A stretch of DNA of 64,000 nt from Hippasteria phrygiana (Eukaryota > Echinodermata > Asteroidea > Valvatida > Goniasteridae): assembly GCA_037893225.1 (NCBI GenBank), contig JAZGUH010000103.1:2418001-2482000 (forward strand), read 5' to 3'. Below, piece after piece: positions 33,940-47,300 of the stretch; positions within the stretch are counted from its first letter, which is position 1; each line of letters starts with the position of its first letter. The notes under the pieces were generated by a model. It saw only the letters and a list, made by a program, of their open reading frames with translations. It was not told the origin of the DNA and searched no databases. The translations under genes were made by a program, and so were the position numbers.

Positions 33940-36900
33940 GCTTCACAGAGTTAGAACTCTTCGAGAAAATTCAAACCTCGCAACTAATTTCTTTCTGTGA
34001 ACTCTGTGTGCGTTCTCCCGTTTACTGCATTGTGGCTGCTTAACGTTTGCCAAATTTTCAGATGAACGCCCCTCCTTTCCCTGTTCATAATTGAATGGTA
34101 TATTGACCAAATCCAGTAATTTTTACACGTATGGGTAGCTTAGATCTAGCGCAACAATTTCAGACCATCGCCAGCTTCACAGCGTTAGAACTCTTCGAGA
34201 AAAATCAAACCTCGCATCAAATTTCTTCCTGTGAACTCTGTGTGCGTTCTTCCGTTTACTGCATTGTGACTGCTTAACGTTTGCCACATTTTCAGATGAA
34301 CGCCCCTCCTTTCCCTGTTCATAATTGAATGGGATATTGACCAAATCCAGTAATTTTCACATGTATGGGTAGCTTAGATCTAGCGCAACAATTTGAGAAC
34401 ATCGCCAGCTTCATAGCGTGAGAACTCTTCGAGAGAATTCAAACCTCGCAACAATTTTTTTTCCATGAACTCTGTGTGCGTTCTCCCGTTTACTGCATTG
34501 TGACTGCTTAACGTTTGCCACATTTTCAGATGAACGCCTCTCCTTTCCCTGTTCATAATTGAATGGGATATTGACCAAATCCAGTAATTTTCACACGTAT
34601 GGGTAGCTTAGATCTAGCGCAACAATTTGAGACCATCGCCAGCTCCATAGCGTGATAACTCTTCGAGAAAATTCAAACCTCGCAACAAATTTTTCCCATG
34701 AACTCTGTGTCCGTTCTTCCGTTTACTGCATTGTGACTGCTTAACGTTTGCCAAATTTTCAGATGAACGCCCCTCCTTTCCCTGTTCATAATTGAATGGT
34801 ATATTGACCAAATCCAGTCATTTTTACACTGATGGGTAGCTTAGATCTAGCGCAACAATTTGAGACCATCGCCATCGTCACAGCGTTAGAACTCTTTGAG
34901 AAAATTCAAACCTCGCAACTAATTTCTTTCTGTGAACTCTGTGTGCGTTCTTCCGTTTACTGCATTGTGACTGCTTAACGTTTGCCACATTTTCAGATGA
35001 ACGCCCCTCCTTTCCCTGTTCATAATTGAATGGGATATTGACCAAATCCAGTAATTTTCACACGTATGGGTAGCTTAGATCTAGCGCAACAATTTGAGAC
35101 CATCGCCAGCTCCATAGCGTGAGAACTCTTCGAGAAAATTCAAACCTCGCAACAAATTTTTCCCATGAACTCTGTGTGCGTTCTCCCGTTTACTGCATTG
35201 TGACTGCTTAACGTTTGCCAAATTTTCGGATGAACGCCCCTCCTTTCCCTGTTCATAATTGAATAGTATATTGACCAAATCCAGTCATTTTTACACTGAT
35301 GGGTAGCTTAGATATAGCGCAACAATTGCAGACCATCGCCAGCTTCACAGCGTTAGAACTCTTCGAGAAAATTCAAACCTCGCAACAAATTTCTTCCCGT
35401 GAACTCTGTGTGCGTTCTCCCGTTTACTGCATTGTGGGTGCTTAACGTTTGCCAAATTTTCAGATGAACGCCCCTCCTTTCCCTGTTCATAATTGAATGG
35501 GATATTGACCAAATATAGTAATTTTCACACGTATGGGTAGCTTAGATCTAGCGCAACAGTTTCAGACCATCACAAGCTTCACAGCGTTAGAACTCTTCGA
35601 GAAAATTCAAACCTCGCAACTAAGTGTTTCCCATGAACTCCGTATGCGTTCTCCCGTTTACTGCATTGTGACTGCTTAACGTTTGCCAAATTTTTAAATG
35701 AACGCCCCTCCTTTCCCTGTTCATAATTGAATGGTATATTCACCAAATCCAGTTATTTTTACACTTATGGGTAGCTTAGATCTAGCGCAACAATTTGAGA
35801 CCATCGCCAGCTTCACAGAGTTAGAACTCTTCGAGAAAATTCAAACCTCGCAACTAATTTCTTTCTGTGAACTCTGTGTGCGTTCTCCCGTTTACTGCAT
35901 TGTGGCTGCTTAACGTTTGCCAAATTTTCAGATGAACGCCCCTCCTTTCCCTGTTCATAATTGAATGGTATATTGACCAAATCCAGTAATTTTTACACGT
36001 ATGGGTAGCTTAGATCTAGCGCAACAATTTCAGACCATCGCCAGCTTCACAGCGTTAGAACTCTTCGAGAAAAATCAAACCTCGCATCAAATTTCTTCCT
36101 GTGAACTCTGTGTGCGTTCTTCCGTTTACTGCATTGTGACTGCTTAACGTTTGCCACATTTTCAGATGAACGCCCCTCCTTTCCCTGTTCATAATTGAAT
36201 GGGATATTGACCAAATCCAGTAATTTTCACATGTATGGGTAGCTTAGATCTAGCGCAACAATTTGAGAACATCGCCAGCTTCATAGCGTGAGAACTCTTC
36301 GAGAGAATTCAAACCTCGCAACAATTTTTTTTCCATGAACTCTGTGTGCGTTCTCCCGTTTACTGCATTGTTACTGCTTAACGTTTGCCACATTTTCAGA
36401 TGAACGCCTCTCCTTTCCCTGTTCATAATTGAATGGGATATTGACCAAATCCAGTAATTTTCACACGTATGGGTAGCTTAGATCTAGCGCAACAATTTGA
36501 GACCATCGCCAGCTCCATAGCGTGATAACTCTTCGAGAAAATTCAAACCTCGCAACAAATTTTTCCCATGAACTCTGTGTCCGTTCTTCCGTTTACTGCA
36601 TTGTGACTGCTTAACGTTTGCCAAATTTTCAGATGAACGCCCCTCCTTTCCCTGTTCATAATTGAATGGTATATTGACCAAATCCAGTCATTTTTACACT
36701 GATGGGTAGCTTAGATCTAGCGCAACAATTTGAGACCATCGCCATCGTCACAGCGTTAGAACTCTTTGAGAAAATTCAAACCTCGCAACTAATTTCTTTC
36801 TGTGAACTCTGTGTGCGTTCTTCCGTTTACTGCATTGTGACTGCTTAACGTTTGCCACATTTTCAGATGAACGCCCCTCCTTTCCCTGTTCATAATTGAA

Positions 36901-37679
36901 TGGGATATTGACCAAATCCAGTAATTTTCACACGTATGGGTAGCTTAGATCTAGCGCAACAATTTGAGACCATCGCCAGCTCCATAGCGTGAGAACTCTT
37001 CGAGAAAATTCAAACCTCGCAACAAATTTTTCCCATGAACTCTGTGTGCGTTCTCCCGTTTACTGCATTGTGACTGCTTAACGTTTGCCAAATTTTCGGA
37101 TGAACGCCCCTCCTTTCCCTGTTCATAATTGAATAGTATATTGACCAAATCCAGTCATTTTTACACTGATGGGTAGCTTAGATATAGCGCAACAATTGCA
37201 GACCATCGCCAGCTTCACAGCGTTAGAACTCTTCGAGAAAATTCAAACCTCGCAACAAATTTCTTCCCGTGAACTCTGTGTGCGTTCTCCCGTTTACTGC
37301 ATTGTGGGTGCTTAACGTTTGCCAAATTTTCAGATGAACGCCCCTCCTTTCCCTGTTCATAATTGAATGGGATATTGACCAAATATAGTAATTTTCACAC
37401 GTATGGGTAGCTTAGATCTAGCGCAACAGTTTCAGACCATCACAAGCTTCACAGCGTTAGAACTCTTCGAGAAAATTCAAACCTCGCAACTAAGTGTTTC
37501 CCATGAACTCCGTATGCGTTCTCCCGTTTACTGCATTGTGACTGCTTAACGTTTGCCAAATTTTTAAATGAACGCCCCTCCTTTCCCTGTTCATAATTGA
37601 ATGGTATATTCACCAAATCCAGTTATTTTTACACTTATGGGTAGCTTAGATCTAGCGCAACAATTTGAGACCATCGCCA
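33940..37679 (+). repeat. 1,870-bp (8-monomer) tandem duplication
   Basis: Copies at about 33940-35809 and 35810-37679 share rare variants exactly 1,870 bp apart: GCCATCGTCACAGCG, GAATAGTATATTG, AGATATAGCGCAACAATTGC, ATTGTGGGTGCTT, AAATATAGTAATTTTC, CATCACAAGC, AATTTTTAAATGAACG and TATTCACCAAATCCAGTTA. I saw one difference, ATTGTGACTGC near 34500 against ATTGTTACTGC near 36370. The monomers near 35314, 35548 and 35782 are of types not found elsewhere in the window. Confidence 0.85.
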
Positions 37680-38119
37680 GCTTCACAGAGTTAGAACTCT
37701 TCGAGAAAATTCAAACCTCGCAACTAATTTCTTTCTGTGAACTCTGTGTGCGTTCTCCCGTTTACTGCATTGTGGCTGCTTAACGTTTGCCAAATTTTCA
37801 GATGAACGCCCCTCCTTTCCCTGTTCATAATTGAACGGTATATTGACCAAATCCAGTAATTTGTACACGTATGGGTAGCTTAGATCTAGCGCAACAATTT
37901 CAGAACATCGCCAGCTTCACAGCGTTAGAACTCTTCGAGAAAAATCAAACCTCGCATCAAATTTCTTCCTGTGAACTCTGTGTGCGTTCTTCCGTTTACT
38001 GCATTGTGACTGCTTAACGTTTGCCACATTTTCAGATGAACGCCCCTCCTTTCCCTGTTCATAATTGAATGGGATATTGACCAAATCCAGTAATTTTCAC
38101 ACGTATGGGTAGCTTAGAT

Positions 38120-41100
38120 CTAGCGCAACAATTTGAGACCATCGCCAGCTCCATAGCGTGATAACTCTTCGAGAAAATTCAAACCTCGCAACAAATTTTT
38201 CCCATGAACTCTGTGTCCGTTCTTCCATTTACTGCATTGTGACTGCTTAACGTTTGCCAAATTTTCAGATGAACGCCCCTCCTTTCCCTGTTCATAATTG
38301 AATGGTATATTGACCAAATCCAGTCATTTTTACACTGATGGGTAGCTTAGATCTAGCGCAACAATTTGAGACCATCGCCAGCGTCACAGCGTTAGAACTC
38401 TTCGAGAAAATTCAAACCTCGCAACTAATTTCTTTCTGTGAACTCTGTGTGCGTTCTTCCGTTTACTGTATTGTGACTGCTTAACGTTTGCCACATTTTC
38501 AGATGAACGCCCCTCCTTTCCCTGTTCATAATTGAATGGGATATTGACCAAATCCAGTAATTTTCACACGTATGGGTAGCTTAGATCTAGCGCAACAATT
38601 TGAGACCATCGCCAGCTCCATAGCGTGAGAACTCTTCGAGAAAATTCAAACCTCGCAACAAATTTTTCCCATGAACTCTGTGTGCGTTCTCCCGTTTACT
38701 GCATTGTGACTGCTTAACGTTTGCCAAATTTTCAGATGAACGCCCCTCCTTTCCCTGTTCATAATTGAATGGTATATTGACCAAATCCAGTCATTTTTAC
38801 ACTGATGGGTAGCTTAGATTTAGCGCAACAATTTCAGACCATCGCCAGCTTCACAGCGTTAGAACTCTTCGAGAAAATTCAAACCTCGCAACACATTTCT
38901 TCCTGTGAACCATGTGTGCGTTCTCCCGTTTACTGCATTGTGGCTGCTTAACGTTTGCCAAATTTTCAGAAGAACGCCCCTCCCTTCCCTGTTCATAATT
39001 ATATGGTATATTGACCAAATCCAGTAATTTTCACACGTATGGGTAGCTTAGATCTAGCGCAACAATTTGAGACCATCGCCAGCTTCACAGCGTTAGAACT
39101 CTTCGAGAAAATTCAAACCTCGCAACAAATTTATTTCTGTTAACTCTGTGTGCGTTCTCCCGTTTAATGCATTGTGGCTGCTTAACGTTTGCCAAATTCT
39201 CAGATGAACGCCCCTCCTTTCCCTGTTCATAATTTCATGAGATATTGACCAAATCCAGTAATTTTCACACGTATGGGTAGCTTAGATCTAGCGCAACAAT
39301 TTGAGACCATCGCCAGCTTCACAGCGTTAGAACTCTTCGAGAAAATTCAAACCTCGCAACTAATTTCTTTCTGTGAACTCTGTGTGCGTTCTTCCGTTTA
39401 CTGCATTGTGACTGCTTAACGTTTGCCACATTTTCAGATGAACGCCCCTCCTTTCCCTGTTCATAATTGAATGGGATATTGACCAAATCCAGTAATTTTC
39501 ACACGTATGGGTAGCTTAGATCTAGCGCAACAATTTGAGACCATCGCCAGCTCCATAGCGTGATAACTCTTCGAGAAAATTCAAACCTCGCAACAAATTT
39601 TTCCCATGAACTCTGTGTCCGTTCTTCCGTTTACTGCATTGTGACTGCTTAACGTTTGCCAAATTTTCAGATGAACGCCCCTCCTTTCCCTGTTCATAAT
39701 TGAATGGTATATTGACCAAATCCAGTCATTTTTACACTGATGGGTAGCTTAGATTTAGCGCAACAATTTGAGACCATCGCCAGCTTCACAGCGTTAGAAC
39801 TCTTCGAGAAAATTCAAACCTCGCAACACATTTCTTCCTGTGAACCATGTGTGCGTTCTCCCGTTTACTGCATTGTGGCTGCTTAACGTTTGCCAAATTT
39901 TCAGAAGAACGCCCCTCCCTTCCCTGTTCATAATTGTATGGTATATTGACCAAATCCAGTAATTTTCACACGTATGGGTAGCTTAGATCTAGCGCAACAA
40001 TTTGAGACCATCGCCAGCTTCACAGCGTTAGAACTCTTCGAGAAAATTCAAACCTCGCAACAAATTTATTTCTGTTAACTCTGTGTGCGTTCTCCCGTTT
40101 AATGCATTGTGACTGCTTAACGTTTGCCAAATTTTCAGATGAACGCCCCTCCTTTCCCTGTTCATAATTTCATGAGATATTGACCAAATCCAGTAATTTT
40201 CACACGTATGGGTAGCTTAGATCTAGCGCAACAATTTGAGACCATCGCCAGCTTCACAGCGTTAGAACTCTTCGAGAAAATTCAAACCTCGCAACTAATT
40301 TCTTTCTGTGAACTCTGTGTGCGTTCTTCCGTTTACTGCATTGTGACTGCTTAACGTTTGCCACATTTTCAGATGAACGCCCCTCCTTTCCCTGTTCATA
40401 ATTGAATGGGATATTGACCAAATCCAGTAATGTTCACACGTATGGGTAGCTTAGATCTAGCGCAACAATTTGAGACCATCGCCAGCTCCATAGCGTGAGA
40501 ACTCTTCGAGAAAATTCAAACCTCGCAACAAATTTTTCCCATGAACTCTGTGTGCGTTCTCCCGTTTACTGCATTGTGACTGCTTAACGTTTGCCAAATT
40601 TTCAGATGAACGCCCCTCCTTTCCCTGTTCATAATTGAATGGTATATTGACCAAATCCAGTCATTTTTACACTGATGGGTAGCTTAGATTTAGCGCAACA
40701 ATTTCAGACCATCGCCAGCTTCACAGAGTTAGAACTCTTCGAGAAAATTCAAACCTCGCAACTAATTTCTTTCTGTGAACTCTGTGTGCGTTCTCCCGTT
40801 TACTGCATTGTGGCTGCTTAACGTTTGCCAAATTTTCAGATGAACGCCCCTCCTTTCCCTGTTCATAATTGAATGGTATATTGACCAAATCCAGTAATTT
40901 TTACACGTATGGGTAGCTTAGATCTAGCGCAACAATTTCAGACCATCGCCAGCTTCACAGCGTTAGAACTCTTCGAGAAAAATAAAACCTCGCATCAAAT
41001 TTCTTCCTGTGAACTCTGTGTGCGTTCTTCCGTTTACTGCATTGTGACTGCTTAACGTTTGCCACATTTTCAGATGAACGCCCCTCCTTTCCCTGTTCAT

Positions 41101-44100
41101 AATTGAATGGGATATTGACCAAATCCAGTAATGTTCACATGTATGGGTAGCTTAGATCTAGCGCAACAATTTGAGAACATCGCCAGCTTCATAGCGTGAG
41201 AACTCTTCGAGAGAATTCAAACCTCGCAACACATTTCTTCCTGTGAACCATGTGTGCGTTCTCCCGTTTACTGCATTGTGGCTGCTTAACGTTTGCCAAA
41301 TTTTCAGAAGAACGCCCCTCCCTTCCCTGTTCATAATTGTATGGTATATTGACCAAATCCAGTAATTTTCACACGTATGGGTAGCTTAGATCTAGCGCAA
41401 CAATTTGAGACTATCGCCAGCTTCACAGCGTTAGAACTCTTCGAGAAAATTCAAACCTCGCAACAAATTTATTTCTGTTAACTCTGTGTGCGTTCTCCCG
41501 TTTAATGCATTGTGGCTGCTTAACGTTTGCCAAATTTTCAGATGAACGCCCCTCCTTTCCCTGTTCATAATTTCATGAGATATTGACCAAATCCAGTAAT
41601 TTTCACACGTATGGGTAGCTTAGATCTAGCGCAACAATTTGAGACCATCGCCAGCTTCACAGCGTTAGAACTCTTCGAGAAAATTCAAACCTCGCAACTA
41701 ATTTCTTTCTGTGAACTCTGTGTGCGTTCTCCCGTTTACTGCATTGTGGCTGCTTAACGTTTGCCAAATTTTCAGATGAACGCCCCTCCTTTCCCTGTTC
41801 ATAATTGAATGGTATATTGACCAAATCCAGTAATTTTTACACGTATGGGTAGCTTAGATCTAGCGCAACAATTTCAGACCATCGCCAGCTTCACAGCGTT
41901 AGAACTCTTCGAGAAAATTCAAACCTCGCAACAAATTTCTTTCTGTTAACTCTGTGTGCGTTCTCCCGTTTAATGCATTGTGGCTGCTTAACGTTTGCCA
42001 AATTTTCAGATGAACGCCCCTCCTTTCCCTGTTCATAATTTCATGAGATATTGACCAAATCCAGTAATTTTCACACGTATGGGTAGCTTAGATCTAGCGC
42101 AACAATTTGAGACCATCGCCAGCTTCACAGCGTTAGAACTCTTCGAGAAAATTCAAACCTCGCAACTAATTTCTTTCTGTGAACTCTGTGTGCGTTCTTC
42201 CGTTTACTGCATTGTGACTGCTTAACGTTTGCCACATTTTCAGATGAACGCCCCTCCTTTCCCTGTTCATAATTGAATGGGATATTGACCAAATCCAGTA
42301 ATTTTCACACGTATGGGTAGCTTAGATCTAGCGCAACGATTTGAGACCATCGCCAGCTCCATAGCGTGAGAACTCTTCGAGAAAATTCAAACCTCGCAAC
42401 AATTTTTTCCCATGAACTCTGTGTGCGTTCTCCCGTTTACTGCATTGTGACTGCTTAACGTTTGCCAAATTTTCAGATGAACGCCCCTCCTTTCCCTGTT
42501 CATAATTGAATGGTATATTGACCAAATCCAGTCATTTTTACACTGATGGGTAGCTTAGATTTAGCGCAACAATTTCAGACCATCGCCAGCTTCACAGAGT
42601 TAGAACTCTTCGAGAAAATTCAAACCTCGCAACTAATTTCTTTCTGTGAACTCTGTGTGCGTTCTCCCGTTTACTGCATTGTGGCTGCTTAACGTTTGCC
42701 AAATTTTCAGATGAACGCCCCTCCTTTCCCTGTTCATAATTGAATGGTATATTGACCAAATCCAGTAATTTTTACACGTATGGGTAGCTTAGATCTAGCG
42801 CAACAATTTCAGACCATCGCCAGCTTCACAGCGTTAGAACTCTTCGAGAAAAATAAAACCTCGCATCAAATTTCTTCCTGTGAACTCTGTGTGCGTTCTT
42901 CCGTTTACTGCATTGTGACTGCTTAACGTTTGCCACATTTTCAGATGAACGCCCCTCCTTTCCCTGTTCATAATTGAATGGGATATTGACCAAATCCAGT
43001 AATGTTCACATGTATGGGTAGCTTAGATCTAGCGCAACAATTTGAGAACATCGCCAGCTTCATAGCGTGAGAACTCTTCGAGAGAATTCAAACCTCGCAA
43101 CACATTTCTTCCTGTGAACCATGTGTGCGTTCTCCCGTTTACTGCATTGTGGCTGCTTAACGTTTGCCAAATTTTCAGAAGAACGCCCTCCCCTTCCCTG
43201 TTCATAATTGTATGGTATATTGACCAAATCCAGTAATTTTCACACGTATGGGTAGCTTAGATCTAGCGCAACAATTTGAGACCATCGCCAGCTTCACAGC
43301 GTTAGAACTCTTCGAGAAAATTCAAACCTCGCAACAAATTTATTTCTGTTAACTCTGTGTGCGTTCTCCCGTTTAATGCATTGTGGCTGCTTAACGTTTG
43401 CCAAATTTTCAGATGAACGCCCCTCCTTTCCCTGTTCATAATTTCATGAGATATTGACCAAATCCAGTAATTTTCACACGTATGGGTAGCTTAGATCTAG
43501 CGCAACAATTTGAGACCATCGCCAGCTTCACAGCGTTAGAACTCTTCGAGAAAATTCAAACCTCGCAACTAATTTCTTTCTGTTAACTCTGTGTGCGTTC
43601 TCCCGTTTAATGCATTGTGGCTGCTTAACGTTTGCCAAATGTTCAGATGAACGCCCCTCCTTTCCCTGTTCATAATTTCATGAGATATTGACCAAATCCA
43701 GTAATTTTCACACGTATGGGTAGCTTAGATCTAGCGCAACAATTTGAGACCATCGCCAGCTTCACAGCGTTAGAACTCTTCGAGAAAATTCAAACCTCGC
43801 AACTAATTTCTTTCTGTGAACTCTGTGTGCGTTCTCCCGTTTACTGCATTGTGGCTGCTTAACGTTTGCCAAATTTTCAGATGAACGCCCCTCCTTTCCC
43901 TGTTCATAATTGAATGGTATATTGACCAAATCCAGTAATTTTTACACGTATGGGTAGCTTAGATCTAGCGCAACAATTTCAGACCATCGCCAGCTTCACA
44001 GCGTTAGAACTCTTCGAGAAAATTCAAACCTCGCAACAAATTTCTTTCTGTTAACTCTGTGTGCGTTCTCCCGTTTAATGCATTGTGGCTGCTTAACGTT

Positions 44101-44344
44101 TGCCAAATTTTCAGATGAACGCCCCTCCTTTCCCTGTTCATAATTTCATGAGATATTGACCAAATCCAGTAATTTTCACACGTATGGGTAGCTTAGATCT
44201 AGCGCAACAATTTGAGACCATCGCCAGCTTCACAGCGTTAGAACTCTTCGAGAAAATTCAAACCTCGCAACTAATTTCTTTCTGTGAACTCTGTGTGCGT
44301 TCTTCCGTTTACTGCATTGTGACTGCTTAACGTTTGCCACATTT
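38120..44344 (+). repeat. Mixed S-C, S-A-B-C and S-D-E-F units with an approx. 1,871-bp repeat
   Basis: From each S: 38120 is S-C; 38587 and 39522 are S-A-B-C; 40457 and 42328 start long S-D-E runs that pass through an F/A hybrid (GAGAGAATTC joined to ACACATTTCTTCC, near 41213 and 43085) into B. Shared GAGAAAAATAAAACC near 40977 and 42850 marks a 1,871-bp duplication. The second copy gained one extra monomer near 43570-43800, raising the next S spacing to 2,105 bp. Confidence 0.7.
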
Positions 44345-47300
44345 TCAGATGAACGCCCCTCCTTTCCCTGTTCATAATTGAATGGGATATTGACCAAATC
44401 CAGTAATTTTCACACGTATGGGTAGCTTAGATCTAGCGCAACGATTTGAGACCATCGCCAGCTCCATAGCGTGAGAACTCTTCGAGAAAATTCAAACCTC
44501 GCAACAAATTTTTCCCATGAACTCTGTGTGCGTTCTCCCGTTTACTGCATTGTGACTGCTTAACGTTTGCCAAATTTTCAGATGAACGCCCCTCCTTTCC
44601 CTGTTCATAATTGAATGGTATATTGACCAAATCCAGTCATTTTTACACTGATGGGTAGCTTAGATTTAGCGCAACAATTTCAGACCATCGCCAGCTTCAC
44701 AGAGTTAGAACTCTTCGAGAAAATTCAAACCTCGCAACTAATTTCTTTCTGTGAACTCTGTGTGCGTTCTCCCGTTTACTGCATTGTGGCTGCTTAACGT
44801 TTGCCAAATTTTCAGATGAACGCCCCTCCTTTCCCTGTTCATAATTGAATGGTATATTGACCAAATCCAGTCATTTTTACACTGATGGGTAGCTTAGATT
44901 TAGCGCAACAATTTCAGACCATCGCCAGCTTCACAGCGTTAGAACTCTTCGAGAAAATTCAAACCTCGCTACACATTTCTTCCTGTGAACCATGTGTGCG
45001 TTCTCCCGTTTACTGCATTGTGGCTGCTTAACGTTTGCCAAATTTTCAGAAGAACGCCCCTCCCTTCCCTGTTCATAATTGTATGGTATATTGACCAAAT
45101 CCAGTAATTTTCACACGTATGGGTAGCTTAGATCTAGCGCAACAATTTGAGACCATCGCCAGCTTCACAGCGTTAGAACTCTTCGAGAAAATTCAAACCT
45201 CGCAACAAATTTATTTCTGTTAACTCTGTGTGCGTTCTCCCGGTTAATGCATTGTGGCTGCTTAACGTTTGCCAAATTTTCAGATGAACGCCCCTCCTTT
45301 CCCTGTTCATAATTTCATGAGATATTAACCAAATCCAGTAATTTTCACACGTATGGGTAGCTTAGATCTAGCGCAACAATTTGAGACCATCGCCAGCTTC
45401 ACAGCGTTAGAACTCTTCGAGAAAATTCAAACCTCGCAACTAATTTCTTTCTGTGAACTCTGTGTGCGTTCTTCCGTTTACTGCATTGTGACTGCTTAAC
45501 GTTTGCCACATTTTCAGATGAACGCCCCTCCTTTCCCTGTTCATAATTGAATGGGATATTGACCAAATCCAGTAATTTTCACACGTATGGGTAGCTTAGA
45601 TCTAGCAAAACAATTTGAGACCATCGCCAGCTCCATAGCGTGAGAACTCTTCGAGAAAATTCAAACCTCGCAACAAATTTATTTCTGTTAACTCTGTGTG
45701 CGTTCTCCCGTTTAATGCATTGTGGCTGCTTAACGTTTGCCAAATTTTCAGATGAACGCCCCTCCTTTCCCTGTTCATAATTTCATGAGATATTGACCAA
45801 ATCCAGTAATTTTCACACTTATGGGTAGCTTAGATCTAGCGCAACAATTTGAGACCATCGCCAGCTTCACAGCGTTAGAACTCTTCGAGAAAATTCAAAC
45901 CTCGCAACTAATTTCTTTCTGTGAACTCTGTGTGCGTTCTTCCGTTTACTGCATTGTGACTGCTTAACGTTTGCCACATTTTCAGATGAACGCCCCTCCT
46001 TTCCCTGTTCATAATTGAATGGGATATTGACCAAATCCAGTAATTTTCACACGTATGGGTAGCTTAGATCTAGCGCAACAATTTGAGACCATCGCCAGCT
46101 CCATAGCGTGATAACTCTTCGAGAAAATTCAAACCTCGCAACAAATTTTTCCCATGAACTCTGTGTCCGTTCTTCCGTTTACTGCATTGTGACTGCTTAA
46201 CGTTTGCCAAATTTTCAGATGAACGCCCCTCCTTTCCCTGTTCATAATTGAATGGTATATTGACCAAATCCAGTCATTTTTACACTGATGGGTAGCTTAG
46301 ATTTAGCGCAACAATTTCAGACCATCGCCAGCTTCACAGCGTTAGAACTCTTCGAGAAAATTCAAACCTCGCAACACATTTCTTCCTGTGAACCATGTGT
46401 GCGTTCTCCCGTTTACTGCATTGTGGCTGCTTAACGTTTGCCAAATATTCAGAAGAACGCCCCTCCCTTCCCTGTTCATAATTGTATGGTATATTGACCA
46501 AATCCAGTAATTTTCACACGTATGGGTAGCTTAGATCTAGCGCAACAATTTGAGACCATCGCCAGCTTCACAGCGTTAGAACTCTTCGAGAAAATTCAAA
46601 CCTCGCAACAAATTTATTTCTGTTAACTCTGTGTGCGTTCTCCCGTTTAATGCATTGTGGCTGCTTAACGTTTGCCAAATTTTCAGATGAACGCCCCTCC
46701 TTTCCCTGTTCATAATTTCATGAGATATTGACCAAATCCAGTAATTTTCACACGTATGGGTAGCTTAGATCTAGCGCAACAATTTGAGACCATCGCCAGC
46801 TTCACAGCGTTAGAACTCTTCGAGAAAATTCAAACCTCGCAACTAATTTCTTTCTGTGAACTCTGTGTGCGTTCTTCCGTTTACTGCATTGTGACTGCTT
46901 AACGTTTGCCACATTTTCAGATGAACGCCCCTCCTTTCCCTGTTCATAATTGAATGGGATATTGACCAAATCCAGTAATTTTCACACGTATGGGTAGCTT
47001 AGATCTAGCGCAACAATTTGAGACCATCGCCAGCTCCATAGCGTGAGAACTCTTCGAGAAAATTCAAACCTCGCAACAAATTTTTCCCATGAACTCTGTG
47101 TGCGTTCTCCCGTTTACTGCATTGTGACTGCTTAACGTTTGCCAAACTTTCAGATGAACGCCCCTCCTTTCCCTGTTCATAATTGAATGGTATATTGACC
47201 AAATCCAGTCATTTTTACACTGATGGGTAGCTTAGATTTAGCACAACAATTCCAGACCATCGCCAGCTTCACAGAGTTAGAACTCTTCGAGAAAATTCAA

